A program made the position numbers and the translations under genes. Below the pieces are notes generated by a model that saw only the letters and a list, made by a program, of their open reading frames with translations, was not told where the DNA came from and did no database searches. Shown piece after piece: positions 50,851 to 60,440 of a DNA stretch of 64,000 nucleotides; position 1 is the first letter of the stretch, and each line of letters opens with the position of its first letter. Location of the stretch: assembly GCF_010614805.1 (NCBI RefSeq), contig NZ_JAAFZC010000001.1:2644001-2708000 (forward strand). Direction: 5' to 3'. The stretch is from Pseudooceanicola aestuarii. Its GTDB lineage: Bacteria > Pseudomonadota > Alphaproteobacteria > Rhodobacterales > Rhodobacteraceae.

Positions 50851-51351
50851 ATGGCCGATCAATTCAATTCGCTCGAAGAGCTGAAGGGCGCCGTGACCGA
50901 GGATATCGGCGGCGTCGCGGCAACGGCCGAGGCTGACGAACCGCGCGATCCCGTCCGGGACGAGCTGGGCCGTTCCTACGCGACCGGCAAACGGAAGGAC
51001 GCGGTCGCCCGGGTCTGGATCAAGCCGGGCTCCGGCAAGGTCTCCGTGAACGGCAAGGAAATGGACAAGTATTTCGCCCGTCCGGTTCTGCAGATGATCC
51101 TGCGCCAGCCCTTCACCGTTGCCGGTGTCGAAGGGGAATTCGACGTCATGGCGACCGTCAAGGGCGGCGGCCTGTCCGGTCAGGCCGGCGCGGTCAAGCA
51201 CGGGATTTCCAAAGCCCTGCAACTCTACGATCCCAGCCTGCGCGGCGCGCTGAAAGCCGCCGGCTTCCTGACCCGCGACAGCCGGGTCGTGGAACGGAAG
51301 AAATACGGCCGCCGGAAGGCACGTCGGAGCTTCCAGTTCTCCAAGCGTTGA
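50851..51351 (+). CDS. rpsI: 30S ribosomal protein S9
   Basis: A 166-residue S9 with an acidic N-terminal extension of about 40 residues seen in alphaproteobacteria. The core starts at [27 protein letters not shown], contains [19 protein letters not shown] and ends in the highly conserved [19 protein letters not shown], which reaches into the ribosome P site. It is followed by a strong terminator. Confidence 0.98.
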   Translation: MADQFNSLEELKGAVTEDIGGVAATAEADEPRDPVRDELGRSYATGKRKDAVARVWIKPGSGKVSVNGKEMDKYFARPVLQMILRQPFTVAGVEGEFDVMATVKGGGLSGQAGAVKHGISKALQLYDPSLRGALKAAGFLTRDSRVVERKKYGRRKARRSFQFSKR

Positions 51352-51386
51352 TCCCCTGCGGATCGCGTTTCGCGACAGGAATTCGG

Positions 51387-51415
51387 AAAGGCCGTCCCGC
51401 TGGGGCGGCCTTTTT
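51387..51415. terminator. Terminator of rplM-rpsI
   Basis: AAAGGCCG (51387-51394) pairs with CGGCCTTT (51406-51413), extended inside by CCC/GGG pairing, and followed by a T5 run. The A-rich left flank means it may also act for the convergent minus-strand methyl-accepting protein gene. Confidence 0.85.
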
Positions 51416-51488
51416 GCTTGACCGGATGCAGCGGATTTTTCGGAACTTGGCCGCAAGGGCAAGACCCCCGCCTGGCCAAGCGGCGCGG

Positions 51489-53348
51489 TCATCCGGTGCG
51501 CTGTTCACGCCGGGTGGCCAGGTTGATCGGCAGCAAGGAGGTGAGGTCGTCACTGGGGGGAAGCGGTGACAGGGTGAACCCACCGACGGTGAGCGACAGG
51601 GTCTGCGCCTTCTGCGCCAGCCGGGCATTGGCATCAAGTGTCTCGCCGAACAGCGTGGCGTTCTTGCGCGTCACATCGTCGAGTTGGTCGATCGACAGGC
51701 TGATGCCCTCCACGTCGCGGGACTGGCGGTCGGTAGAAGCGGCGATGGTCGTCATGCGGATGGCGATATCCTCGATCGCGGCGCCGATCCCGTCCAGCGC
51801 GGCGCCCGAATCCTTGACCAGCTGCACCCCCTCGACAATCTGCGCGGAGGAGGCGGCGACCAGGGCGTCGACCTCCCGCGCGGCCTCGGAAGAGCGGCCG
51901 GCCAGCGCCCGGACCTCCGCCGCGACAACAGCAAAACCGCGACCGGCATCGCCTGCGCGGGCAGCCTCCACCCCGGCGTTGAGGGCCAGCAGGTTGGTCT
52001 GGAAGGCGATATCCTCGATCACCGAAACGATCTTGCGTACCACGCCGGCATCGGCGGCGATCCCGTCCATTGCGCCAAGCGCCCGGCCCATGACTTCGCC
52101 CCCCCGCGCGGCCTTCTGGCGAGCCTCCTCTGCCTGGGAATGGGCACGGGCGGTGTCTTCGGCGACGCTGTGCAGCCAGGCGGTCGATTGCTTCAGCGTG
52201 GCGGCGATGCCGGTCAGGGTCTCCGACTGGTGTTCGGTGCGATCGGACATGTCGCAGGCGGCGTCGTTGATATCGCCCGACAGGGTCTGGATCTGTCGGG
52301 TTTCGGCCAGAACGTGCTGCAAGGTGGTTTCCAGACGGGCGACTGCCCGGTCGAAGCTGAGGGCGAGATCGGCGTAGTCGGGGGACAGCGGCGTTTCGAC
52401 CCGCGCGGTCAGGTTGCCCTGTGCCAGCTCTGCGAACTTGTCGCGGAAAAGGGTGATCACCTCTTCCACGGCGCGGGCATGGTCAAGGCGCAGCGCCTCG
52501 CGATCAGCCTCCGCCGCGCGGGCAATTTCGGCGTTGGTGCGCGCCTCCTCCAGCGCGGATTCGGCGCCGGATCGGGCCAGTGCGGCGGCATGTACCGCAT
52601 CCTCCGCCCGTTGGCGGGCCTGTTCGGCGGCCAGCTGGTCGCGGCGGGCATCTGCACCGGCGCGGCGGGCCTGGTCTTCGGCCTGAAGGGCGCGGAACAG
52701 CCGCCGCCCGGCGGTGATCGTCTGTCGTTCGCGCACCCATACGGCCAGCAGCAGGCAGCCGGTGGCACACCAGATCCAGAACAGGTGGAAAGTCGCGTGC
52801 AGCAATCCGCCCTGCGCCGGTGGCCCCCCCGGCAGCGCGGGCAGGGCCAGCGCCGCGATCAGCACCTGAAGCGACAGCATCGCCGCGCTGGCCAGCAACG
52901 CGCCGCGATGGGCCATGGTGGCGATGGCGGTCATGGCGACGATGAAGATGACGTGACTGTCCGCCTGGGCCGGGTGTCCGGCCAGCGTGGCCTGAAAGGT
53001 GAAGGTCAGCCCGATCAGCGCCAGCGCCCCACCATAGCAGCGCGCGACGCGTGGCAGGCGAGCGGAAACCAGCGCGACGGCCGCGAGCAGCAATCCGAAG
53101 ACCGCCGGCCACAGCAGCGGTCGCCCGATGGCCAGGGCGGCCAGACCGGGCAGCACGCCAAAGACGGCGTAGGCATGGCAATTCAACTGGCCGCTGTAAT
53201 CCTGTAGCGCCTTCAGCCGGGCCATGGGGTCGGGCGCGGCGCCATGGACCAGGCCAGAATGTGGCGCGGAGGGGGGATCGGCGGGCTGCCGGGCGAGGTC
53301 GCGAGCGGCGTCGGGCTGCGGGGCAGTGGCGTCAGCAAGGGGGGGCAT
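51489..53348 (-). CDS. Methyl-accepting chemotaxis protein with multi-span N-terminal membrane domain
   Basis: A 619-residue protein. About six hydrophobic segments lie between residues 50 and 205 with only short loops, so there is no classical periplasmic sensor domain. Long coiled coil and a HAMP-like region follow (about 210-340). The cytoplasmic signalling domain contains the MCP hairpin tip [24 protein letters not shown] and [20 protein letters not shown], which contacts CheA/CheW. The ligand or cue is unknown; membrane state or energy sensing is possible. The first 40 residues are Pro/Ala-rich. A candidate CtrA box precedes the gene, which fits CtrA control of chemotaxis. Confidence 0.88.
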   Translation of the reverse strand: MPPLADATAPQPDAARDLARQPADPPSAPHSGLVHGAAPDPMARLKALQDYSGQLNCHAYAVFGVLPGLAALAIGRPLLWPAVFGLLLAAVALVSARLPRVARCYGGALALIGLTFTFQATLAGHPAQADSHVIFIVAMTAIATMAHRGALLASAAMLSLQVLIAALALPALPGGPPAQGGLLHATFHLFWIWCATGCLLLAVWVRERQTITAGRRLFRALQAEDQARRAGADARRDQLAAEQARQRAEDAVHAAALARSGAESALEEARTNAEIARAAEADREALRLDHARAVEEVITLFRDKFAELAQGNLTARVETPLSPDYADLALSFDRAVARLETTLQHVLAETRQIQTLSGDINDAACDMSDRTEHQSETLTGIAATLKQSTAWLHSVAEDTARAHSQAEEARQKAARGGEVMGRALGAMDGIAADAGVVRKIVSVIEDIAFQTNLLALNAGVEAARAGDAGRGFAVVAAEVRALAGRSSEAAREVDALVAASSAQIVEGVQLVKDSGAALDGIGAAIEDIAIRMTTIAASTDRQSRDVEGISLSIDQLDDVTRKNATLFGETLDANARLAQKAQTLSLTVGGFTLSPLPPSDDLTSLLPINLATRREQRTG

Positions 53349-53391
53349 GATGCGGTCCTATCTGTTCCACATCCCTCCTATGCCAGAGGTC

Positions 53392-53406
53392 TTACCGTAG
53401 CTTTAA
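53392..53406 (-). promoter_or_regulatory. Candidate CtrA box upstream of the methyl-accepting protein gene
   Basis: On the minus strand TTAA-N7-GTAA, one mismatch from the CtrA consensus, ends 44 bp before the start of the gene. Prediction only; its placement at a chemotaxis gene is consistent with known CtrA regulons. Confidence 0.4.
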
Positions 53407-53426
53407 CACTGACAAAAAACCCGCAG

Positions 53427-54047
53427 CTAGCGATCCGCCTCGATCAGACCGAGACCGCGCAGGTAGACGCCGATCGCGCTTTCCAGCAGCTCTTCGGGCG
53501 GAAACGGGCTTTGCCGACCGGGCGAATTGCGCGCAAAAAGTTCCACCACCCCATGGCACATCGCCCAGATATGGGCTGAAAACATCGACGCCGGCGGGCG
53601 CTTTCCCTCGGGGATCTGTTGTGACAGGTCTTCGGCGGCGCGTTCCAGCACATCCCAGGCGCGGCGCGCGACGACGGCCAGGTCGGGATTGCGGTTCACC
53701 GACACGCCGCTTTCGAACATGGCGATGTAATGGCCGGGATATTTGCGCGCAAAGGCGAGATAGGCGCGGCCGGTGCTTTCGAACGCGGCCAGCGCGGAAG
53801 GCTGGCCCTTGTGATAGGCGTATTCCATCACGTCGGCAAAGATCTCGTAGCCCTGGCGCGCGGCCTCGGCGATCAGGTCTTCGCGGCCCTCGAAATGGCG
53901 ATAGACGGCGGCGGGCGTGACGCCGGCCTGTTTCGCCGCCTCCGACAGGGTGAAGCCGGTGGGGCCCTTGGCTTCGATCAGGGACAGCGCGGCCTCCACC
54001 AGCGCCTGTCGCAGGTTGCCGTGGTGATAGCCGCGTTTCTTAGGCAT
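53427..54047 (-). CDS. TetR-family transcriptional regulator
   Basis: A 206-residue repressor. The N-terminal HTH is at about residues 10-55 ([43 protein letters not shown]), followed by a C-terminal ligand-binding domain of the TetR_C type common in alphaproteobacteria. The ATG at 54047 overlaps the stop of ppk2 by eight bases, so the two are translationally coupled and the regulator may control its own operon. The effector is unknown. Confidence 0.9.
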   Translation of the reverse strand: MPKKRGYHHGNLRQALVEAALSLIEAKGPTGFTLSEAAKQAGVTPAAVYRHFEGREDLIAEAARQGYEIFADVMEYAYHKGQPSALAAFESTGRAYLAFARKYPGHYIAMFESGVSVNRNPDLAVVARRAWDVLERAAEDLSQQIPEGKRPPASMFSAHIWAMCHGVVELFARNSPGRQSPFPPEELLESAIGVYLRGLGLIEADR

Positions 54048-54909
54048 CCCAGATGTCCGGGCCACCGCTGACGGCCGGGTCGATCCGGCCCAGGGCCTTG
54101 TCGTCGCGGCGGTCATAGGGCAGGGCGGTCAGCACCTGGCGAATCGCGGCGAGGCGCGCGCGACGCTTGTCATCCGAACGGACCACGGTCCAGGGGGCAT
54201 GGTCGCTGTGGCTGCGGCGCAGAGTCTCGGAAATGGCGTCGGAATAGGCGTCCCATTTCTTCAGCCCCTCGGCGTCGATCCAGCTGAGCTTCCATTGCTT
54301 CAGCGGGTCGCCCTCCCGCTCCAGGAACCGGCGCAGCTGTTCGGCACGACCGACGTTCAGCCAGAACTTGAACAGGTGGATCCCGTCCTCCACCAGCATC
54401 TTCTCGAAATCCTGAACCTGGGCAAAGAAATGCTCCCGCTGGGCATCGCTGCAGAAACCGAAGACATGTTCGACCACGCCGCGATTGTACCAGGAGCGGT
54501 CGAAGAACACGATTTCCCCGGCGGTCGGCAGGTGCTGCACGTAGCGTTGGAAATACCATTGCCCGGCCTCGGTATCCGAGGGCTTGGGCAACGCCACGTT
54601 GCGCGCCCCGCGCGGGTTCAGGTTCTCGCGAAACCGCTTGATCGTGCCGCCCTTGCCGGCGGCGTCGCGGCCCTCGAACAGACAGACGACGCGGGCGCCG
54701 GTGGCCTTGGCCCAGGCCTGCATCTTGACCAGTTCGATTTGCAGCGCCTCCAGCTCTTTTTCGTAGGCCTTGCGCGGCATCCGTTCGGCATAGGGGTAGC
54801 CGGGGTTCAGGATGTCGCCCTTGTCGGCGCGTTTTATCGCGTTGCGCACCTCATCGGGGGCATCGTTGCGGTAGAAGGCGCTGATCGCGCCGTCAAAGGG
54901 CAGGTCCAT
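54040..54909 (-). CDS. ppk2: Polyphosphate kinase 2 (PPK2)
   Basis: A 289-residue kinase that transfers phosphate between polyphosphate and nucleoside diphosphates. Walker A-like [26 protein letters not shown] and Walker B-like [20 protein letters not shown] are diagnostic, followed by [15 protein letters not shown] and SDDKRRARL. It appears to be a class I PPK2, which prefers diphosphates and uses polyphosphate as donor or acceptor. It ends inside the start of the tetR-type gene. The link suggests phosphate-energy control by that regulator. Confidence 0.95.
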   Translation of the reverse strand: MDLPFDGAISAFYRNDAPDEVRNAIKRADKGDILNPGYPYAERMPRKAYEKELEALQIELVKMQAWAKATGARVVCLFEGRDAAGKGGTIKRFRENLNPRGARNVALPKPSDTEAGQWYFQRYVQHLPTAGEIVFFDRSWYNRGVVEHVFGFCSDAQREHFFAQVQDFEKMLVEDGIHLFKFWLNVGRAEQLRRFLEREGDPLKQWKLSWIDAEGLKKWDAYSDAISETLRRSHSDHAPWTVVRSDDKRRARLAAIRQVLTALPYDRRDDKALGRIDPAVSGGPDIWDA

Positions 54910-54993
54910 GCGGTCGATCCTTTTCGTACAATATGGGCAGGCGGACGCCGTTGCGCAATCGGGGGCGGGTGGCGGACGGTCCCCGCGCCGCCG

Positions 54994-55962
54994 TCAGCGC
55001 AGGCCGGCGCGGGTGGCCGCGCGGTCGATGGCGGCGATCACGGCCTCCTGGGCGACGTGGTGGGGCATGTGGCCGATCCCGTCCAGTGCCACCAGGTTGG
55101 CCGAGGGCACATCGCGGGCCAGCGCGCGCGAATGAATGTCCAGATCGACGGTGGTGTCGGCGGTGCCATGCACGATCTCGATCGGCAGGGTCAGGGCGGG
55201 ATAGCGCGGTGCCAGGTCGCGCAGCTCGGCCCGCAGGTCGGTGCGCTGCTGGGCATTGGCCATCAGTGAATGCGGGCGCAGGATCAGCGGCGTGCCGATA
55301 TGGTCGGCATAGCCCTCGGGGGCGGATTGCGGAGCAAAGACACCGTCCAGCGCGCGCGCGACATAGCCGGGCGTCACCCAGGCGGCAAGGGTCCAGGCCA
55401 GCGCCGGGCCGATCACCGGCCGCGCCATGGTGGCATAAAGCATGTTCAGATCACCGGGCCAGGGGTAGGTGGCTCCGGCGATATCCACGACGGCCGACAG
55501 GGTGCCGGGGTGATCCACCGCCCAGGCCATCGCCACGGCGCCGCCAAAGCTTTGGCCCGCCACGACGGGCCGGTGCAGGTCCAGCGCGGCGGCGGCGGCC
55601 TGCAACAGCGCCGCCTGGTCGCGGATCGTCACGCCGCGCGGCGCCAGCCGGGGTGTGTGGCCCAGACCGGGCCGGTCGAAGATCGTGACGCGGTAGTCCT
55701 GCGCCAGCCGGCCGGCGAGGGAAAAGGTGAAATCCCGCGTGTTCCCGGAGGCGCCATGCAGCAGCACCAGGTCCGGTCCCGTTCCCATCTGCTGGAAATG
55801 CACCGGGTGGCCGTTGACCGTCACGATCTGGCCCTGGGGCGGGAATGCCGCCTCGGCCTCTGCCGCGCGGCGGCTGGCGCGCCACCAGGTTGCGGCACCG
55901 AAGGCGGTCAGCAGGATCAGAAGCAGGGTCAGCGCCTTAACCAATGTTCCGGCCTCCGCCAT
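54994..55962 (-). CDS. Alpha/beta hydrolase with N-terminal membrane anchor
   Basis: A 322-residue protein. An N-terminal hydrophobic segment (about residues 7-30) anchors it in the membrane, followed by an alpha/beta-hydrolase fold: oxyanion loop [12 protein letters not shown], nucleophile elbow [16 protein letters not shown] with the Ser, acid residue in [11 protein letters not shown] and His in [11 protein letters not shown]. The substrate is unknown. The start overlaps the 3' end of metA by 26 bp (ATG at 55962; 55974 also possible), so it is probably translated with it. Confidence 0.85.
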   Translation of the reverse strand: MAEAGTLVKALTLLLILLTAFGAATWWRASRRAAEAEAAFPPQGQIVTVNGHPVHFQQMGTGPDLVLLHGASGNTRDFTFSLAGRLAQDYRVTIFDRPGLGHTPRLAPRGVTIRDQAALLQAAAAALDLHRPVVAGQSFGGAVAMAWAVDHPGTLSAVVDIAGATYPWPGDLNMLYATMARPVIGPALAWTLAAWVTPGYVARALDGVFAPQSAPEGYADHIGTPLILRPHSLMANAQQRTDLRAELRDLAPRYPALTLPIEIVHGTADTTVDLDIHSRALARDVPSANLVALDGIGHMPHHVAQEAVIAAIDRAATRAGLR

Positions 55963-56917
55963 CAGGGCGCCCATCTTCCTGGCCCGGCTCCCCGGGTTGC
56001 GCCCCGATCCGCGCCATGTCGAACGGCGTGGTCTGGTAGATCTGGTTGATCCAGTTACCGTAGAGCAGATGCGCATGGCTGCGCCAGCGGTTGGTCGGCG
56101 GCAGGGCGGGATCGTCGTCGGGGTAGTAATTGGCGGGCACCTTGATCGCGGTGCCGGCGGCGACATCGCGGTCGTATTCGTCCTTCAGCGTGGTGCTGTC
56201 GTATTCCAGGTGGTTGATGATGTAGATCGCCCGGTTTTCGGGATCCTCCACCAGGCAGGGCCCGGTCACGTCCGAGGTCAGCAGCGTGGTCAGCCCGGCC
56301 CGGTCGATATCTTCCTGGCGCATCTCCGTCCAGCGCGACACCGGCATGACGCAATCGTCGGAGAACCCGCGCAGATAGGGATTGGCCGGCGCCAGATTGC
56401 GGTGCCGGAAACAGCCGAAGGCCTTGTCCGTCAGGATATGCTTGGGCACACCGTGGAAATGCCAGGCCATGGCCATGCCGCCCCAGCACACGCCAAAGGT
56501 CATGTGCACATGGGTGCGGGTCCAGTCCATCACCTCCCGCAGCTCGTCCCAATAGGTGACGTCCTCGAAATCCATATGCTCGATCGGGGCGCCGGTGATG
56601 ATGAAGCCGTCGAATTTCTCTCCGCTGGCCTTCACCTCGGCGAAGGAGCGATAGAAATTCTCCATGTGTTCGGCCGCGGTGTTGCGGGCCTGATGTTCGC
56701 TCATCCGGATCAGCGACAATTCGATCTGCAACGGCGTGGCACCGATCAGCCGGGCGAACTGGTTCTCCGTCTGGATCTTCTTGGGCATCAGGTTCAGCAA
56801 TCCGATGCGCAACGGGCGGATATCCTGCCGGGCCGCGTTTTCCTCCGCCATGACCATGACGCCTTCGCGGGTCAGAACCTCGAAGGCGGGCAGGTCGGCG
56901 GGGATCTTGATGGGCAT
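55937..56917 (-). CDS. metA: Homoserine O-acyltransferase MetA
   Basis: A 326-residue enzyme of the MetA family that activates homoserine with acetyl- or succinyl-CoA for methionine synthesis. It begins [20 protein letters not shown]. The catalytic Cys is in [16 protein letters not shown] and the His-Glu pair in [15 protein letters not shown]. The acyl donor cannot be assigned from sequence by eye. An ATG at 56974 would add 19 residues atypical of the family. It follows an ATPase-like gene by 28 bp and overlaps the hydrolase gene. Confidence 0.95.
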   Translation of the reverse strand: MPIKIPADLPAFEVLTREGVMVMAEENAARQDIRPLRIGLLNLMPKKIQTENQFARLIGATPLQIELSLIRMSEHQARNTAAEHMENFYRSFAEVKASGEKFDGFIITGAPIEHMDFEDVTYWDELREVMDWTRTHVHMTFGVCWGGMAMAWHFHGVPKHILTDKAFGCFRHRNLAPANPYLRGFSDDCVMPVSRWTEMRQEDIDRAGLTTLLTSDVTGPCLVEDPENRAIYIINHLEYDSTTLKDEYDRDVAAGTAIKVPANYYPDDDPALPPTNRWRSHAHLLYGNWINQIYQTTPFDMARIGAQPGEPGQEDGRPDGGGRNIG

Positions 56918-56945
56918 GGTCTGGGCCTCGGCTGATTGGAAGGGG

Positions 56946-57818
56946 TCAGATAGGGTCTTGGGCGCGACGCTCAAGGGCGCGGGCGATCAGGTCGGTGAAA
57001 TCCGCCGCGTCACGCACCTGCTGGACCTCGTCGGCGGTGACGGTCACGCCGCGCCGCGCCATGGCGGCATAGCGCGGCTGGCGATGCGCCAGCGCCCGGG
57101 CATAGGTCCAGCGGACAAAGGCGTCCGGGTCGATCGCCTCGGGGCGCTGGCCCGTCTCCTGCTGGTAGTCGCGCCATGCGTCATCCAGGAAAGCGGGCTG
57201 GTAGTACATCGGCTTGGGCGCCCGGTCGAACCGGCGCACCAGTTCGGCGGTATGGGCGTCGTCGCCCTTCAACCAGACGGGCAGGGCGGCGCGGGTGACG
57301 GCGGCCAGCACCGGGTCGTCGGGGTCGTCGGGGTCCACCACCTCGCAGATGGAGCCGCTGGTGTCGCAAACGAAATGCGGATAGCCGTAGATCCGCCCGG
57401 CCCGTTCCGCGAAATGCCCGGTATCCAGCAGGGCCGCGATCTCCGCCGTGCGATGCTGGTCCTGGCGTTGCATGTATTCGTCGAAGGGCAGACCGCCCCG
57501 CGCCGGATCGCCCGGCTTGCCAAGATAGGTGGACAGCGGCGCGAGGTTCTCGAAGGTGATGTTGGAGCCGATATAGATCGAGTCGGACATCAGCAGATCG
57601 CGCAGAAAAGGCACCTGCATCGCGTGCCGCTTGGCATTGTCGGCGATATGTTCGCCCATGTAGCGGGTGCCGATGCGGTAATCGACGGAATAATGGAACC
57701 AGTCGCCGCTGTCGCGCAGCATGTTGGACAGGTAGGTCTTGCCCAGGCCGGACATGCCGAACAGCAGCACCTGCTTGTGCGGGGCGTCGCGCCACGCCTG
57801 TGCGGTGGGGTAACGCAT
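56946..57818 (-). CDS. P-loop ATPase/kinase-like protein of unknown function, upstream of metA
   Basis: A 290-residue cytoplasmic protein with a Walker A loop [19 protein letters not shown] near residue 20. The segment [24 protein letters not shown] suggests a nucleoside-kinase-like P-loop fold. It has a TSGSICEV motif and an acidic repeat DPDDPDDP near residues 160-170. I do not recognise the family as one of known function. The gene precedes metA by 28 bp in the same direction, so the two are likely co-transcribed, but a link to methionine synthesis is only contextual. Confidence 0.75.
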   Translation of the reverse strand: MRYPTAQAWRDAPHKQVLLFGMSGLGKTYLSNMLRDSGDWFHYSVDYRIGTRYMGEHIADNAKRHAMQVPFLRDLLMSDSIYIGSNITFENLAPLSTYLGKPGDPARGGLPFDEYMQRQDQHRTAEIAALLDTGHFAERAGRIYGYPHFVCDTSGSICEVVDPDDPDDPVLAAVTRAALPVWLKGDDAHTAELVRRFDRAPKPMYYQPAFLDDAWRDYQQETGQRPEAIDPDAFVRWTYARALAHRQPRYAAMARRGVTVTADEVQQVRDAADFTDLIARALERRAQDPI

Positions 57819-57904
57819 CTGGGCCTGTCTCCTTGTGGGCGTCCTGGCGCGGCCGGTCGCGCCCGGTCGTGCGGCGTCTTGGGTAGGTCAGCCGGCCCGC
57901 CGCG

Positions 57905-58810
57905 TCAAACGCTTATGCGTCGCAGGGCGCGCCCGTCCAGCACCACCAGCCCCAGCCCGACCAGCGCCAGCCCGCCGTAGTGGCGCGGCTCCAGCGACTC
58001 GCCCAGTGTCGCGGCGCCCAGCACGATGGCCACCGGCGCCACCAGCAGCGTGACCAGCATCAGGTTGCCCGATCCGGCCTTGGCCAGGATGGAGTAATAC
58101 AGCAGGAACGCCGCCGCGGTGGAGACCAGCGCGTAATAGCCGATCGCCCCCCAGGTCGCTGGCGCCAGGTCCAGCGTCAGCGGTCCTTCGATCAGCAGGG
58201 CCAGCGGAGCGATCACCAAGGTCGCGCCGGTCAGCATCCCCGCCGCCGCGACCTGCGGTTTCAGCCCGCCCAGCGTTGCCCGCGCCCAGCTGCCGCCGCA
58301 TCCATAGCAGAAGGCGGCGCCGATACAGGCCAGCTGCGCGGTCGACCGCAGGTCGATCTCTCCGAGGAATTCCAGCCCCATCGCCGTGGCCACGCCCAGG
58401 AACCCCAGGGAGACCCCGATGCCCTTGCGCGCGGTCAGCTTCTCGTCGGCGAAGACCAACGCCGCGATCAGCACGCCGAAAACGGCGGTGGAGGCATTGA
58501 AGATCGACACCAGCCCCGTTTCCAGGTGCTGGGTGCCGAAGGCCAGCAGCGCAAAGGGCAGCACGTTGTTGATCACCCCCATCACCAGGAATGCGCCCCA
58601 GGTCCGCGTGTCGCGGGGCACCGGCAGCCGGGCGATCAGCACGAAGATCCACAGCGCCAGCATCGCCCAGAATGTCCGATGCAGGACCGAGGTCAGCGGC
58701 CCGACCTCGCGCAGCGCGATCTTGATCGCCAGGAAGGAGCCGCCCCAGATCAGGCCCAGCAGTAGAAGCTGGCCCCAGGCGGCGCCGGAGATGGATTTTT
58801 GCGGTGTCAT
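57905..58810 (-). CDS. DMT-superfamily (EamA) transporter 1
   Basis: A 301-residue membrane protein with ten predicted spans in two EamA repeats. The first begins GQLLLLGLIWGGSFLAIKIAL and the second around AQLACIGAAFCYGCGGSWARA. It is a drug/metabolite exporter of unknown substrate, often amino acids or other metabolites. The ATG at 58810 is chosen because upstream codons lie in a Pro/Arg-rich segment. It is in the same orientation as the next DMT gene, 147 bp upstream. Confidence 0.9.
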   Translation of the reverse strand: MTPQKSISGAAWGQLLLLGLIWGGSFLAIKIALREVGPLTSVLHRTFWAMLALWIFVLIARLPVPRDTRTWGAFLVMGVINNVLPFALLAFGTQHLETGLVSIFNASTAVFGVLIAALVFADEKLTARKGIGVSLGFLGVATAMGLEFLGEIDLRSTAQLACIGAAFCYGCGGSWARATLGGLKPQVAAAGMLTGATLVIAPLALLIEGPLTLDLAPATWGAIGYYALVSTAAAFLLYYSILAKAGSGNLMLVTLLVAPVAIVLGAATLGESLEPRHYGGLALVGLGLVVLDGRALRRISV

Positions 58811-58957
58811 GCGGCGGAGAGGATACCGGATCGCCGTGCGGCGCAACCCGGTTCCTGCGCCAAAGTGCGGCCGGGCGCGCGGATGAGAGAGGGGGGCGCG
58901 GACGGGGTCCCGGCCGCCCCCTCCCGGCGGTCGCCCGGGCATCGGCCGGCACAGGCG

Positions 58958-59845
58958 CTAGCTGGGGCGCGTCTCGTACCGGATGTTGAGGTAATTGGCC
59001 GCAAAGATCACCGAGGCGCCAAGCACCACCCAGATATCCAGCGGCTCCGCGTAAAAGCTCATCCCGACGATGGCGGCCAATGGCAGGCGCATGAAGTCCA
59101 GCGGCATGATCACCGCCGCCGAGGCCAGAGACAGCGCCTGCGTCAGGCATAGATGCGCGGCCAGACCGCAGCAGCCGATCACCACCAGCCAGGGGGCCAT
59201 TGCGGCGGTGGGCAGCGCGATGGACCCGTCGTACAGCGTGCAGACCAGCCCGAAAATTGTCTGAAGCACGGTCAGCCACAGAACGATGTTCAGCGTCGTC
59301 AGGGTCCGCGTCAGCTTCTTGGTCATGATGCCGGTCAGGGCAAAGCACACGGCCCCCAGGGCAATGGCCAGCACGCCGATATTCACCGTCTCGATCCCCG
59401 GCCGGGTGACGATGAGGATGCCCACGAAGCCCGCCAGCGTGGCCAGGATCCGGTTGCGGGTCATCGCCTCGCCCAGCAGCAGGGGCGACAGCACCAGAAC
59501 CCAGATCGGGCCGGTGAATTCGATCGCGAAGACCTGCGCCAGCGGGATCACCGTGATGGCGAAGAACCAAAGATTCTGACCGATGAAATGCGCCCCGTTG
59601 CGCAAGACATGCAACCCCATCCGCGCCGTCGTCACCTGTCCCCAGCCGCCACGCCCGGTGATCAGCACGATCATCACAGCCAGCCCGACCAGGCTGCGAT
59701 AGGTCATGATCTCGAACGTGTCATACTCCCCGGAAACGGCGCGCCCGGCGACGGCCATGCCAAGGAAACACACCACCGCCCCCATCATCCAGATGGCGGC
59801 GCGCAGCGTATCGCGGCGGGGGTCGGGTTGGGCAAGCGCGGTCAT
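58958..59845 (-). CDS. DMT-superfamily (EamA) transporter 2
   Basis: A 295-residue membrane protein with ten predicted spans. It begins AAIWMMGAVVCFLGMAVAGRAVSG, with the typical TYRSLVGLAVMIVLI after the first span, FAIEFTGPIWVLVLSPLLLGEAMTRNRILATLAGFVGIL closing the first EamA repeat, and a C-terminal VILGA-like ending followed by NYLNIRYE. Similar to the neighbouring gene in family but not close in sequence. The substrate is unknown. Confidence 0.9.
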   Translation of the reverse strand: MTALAQPDPRRDTLRAAIWMMGAVVCFLGMAVAGRAVSGEYDTFEIMTYRSLVGLAVMIVLITGRGGWGQVTTARMGLHVLRNGAHFIGQNLWFFAITVIPLAQVFAIEFTGPIWVLVLSPLLLGEAMTRNRILATLAGFVGILIVTRPGIETVNIGVLAIALGAVCFALTGIMTKKLTRTLTTLNIVLWLTVLQTIFGLVCTLYDGSIALPTAAMAPWLVVIGCCGLAAHLCLTQALSLASAAVIMPLDFMRLPLAAIVGMSFYAEPLDIWVVLGASVIFAANYLNIRYETRPS

Positions 59846-60440
59846 GCCACCTGTCCTGCGCCGAATGCCACCAAAGGGCAAGCCGGTTCAGGCCCCGTTC
59901 GCGGCACGGGCGCAGTTGCAGGCGGTGCGCGGCGGAAGGGGGCCGGGGGGGCTGCCGTGCAATGGCCTACCCCCTCCCGCCGGGAGAAGAGAGGTCGGGC
60001 GCGTCGCATTTCGCCTTGGCGGTTTGGCGGTTGAAAAATGTGGGGGGGCGTCGCGCGGTGGTGTGTCTCCCTGCGTTGCGGCCCGGACAGGACGGTCTGG
60101 GGGCGGGGCGGATAGGTGTGCCTCAGATCCGCGCCGTGCGGGGTGTTCGCAGCCTGCCGGTCCGGGGCGCGCCCCGGCGCCACAGCGACCCGCACATCGC
60201 CGGTCTGACGGGCGCCCGTTCCGGTTTGGCCCTGTCGGGGGCAGCTTCGCCCGATGTTGTCCTGTCCGGGGCAACCTTGTCAGGCGCCACCTGTTCCCGG
60301 CGTCTCCCGCCATGTTGGCCTCCCCCGTGTTGGCCTCCCCCGGTGTCGCCTGCCGGCGAGACCCTTTGCTGAGTGCCGACCCATCCAGCAGCGCGCTTGT
60401 TCAACGGCGCGCCCGCCCTGCGATGCCCCTGGGATGCGGC
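59846..60440. other. 595-bp region without a convincing gene, with short tandem repeats
   Basis: No ORF here has a ribosome-binding site or recognisable protein. The region is very GC-rich. It holds a 15-bp near-perfect tandem duplication (60312-60326 and 60327-60341, GTTGGCCTCCCCC core) and three degenerate copies of CCTGTC-GGGGCA around 60231-60290. The antiporter gene ends at the right border, so this is its 3' region and the upstream region of the DMT gene. Confidence 0.5.

Noticed and set aside
57819..57904. Possible SAM-sensing riboswitch upstream of the ATPase-metA unit
   Set aside because: GC-rich hairpins are present but the conserved SAM-II or SAM/SAH core sequences were not found.
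59962..60372. Possible pentapeptide-repeat-like protein
   Set aside because: Only a few LSGA-like units appear, there is no plausible start, and the flanks read as random GC-rich sequence.
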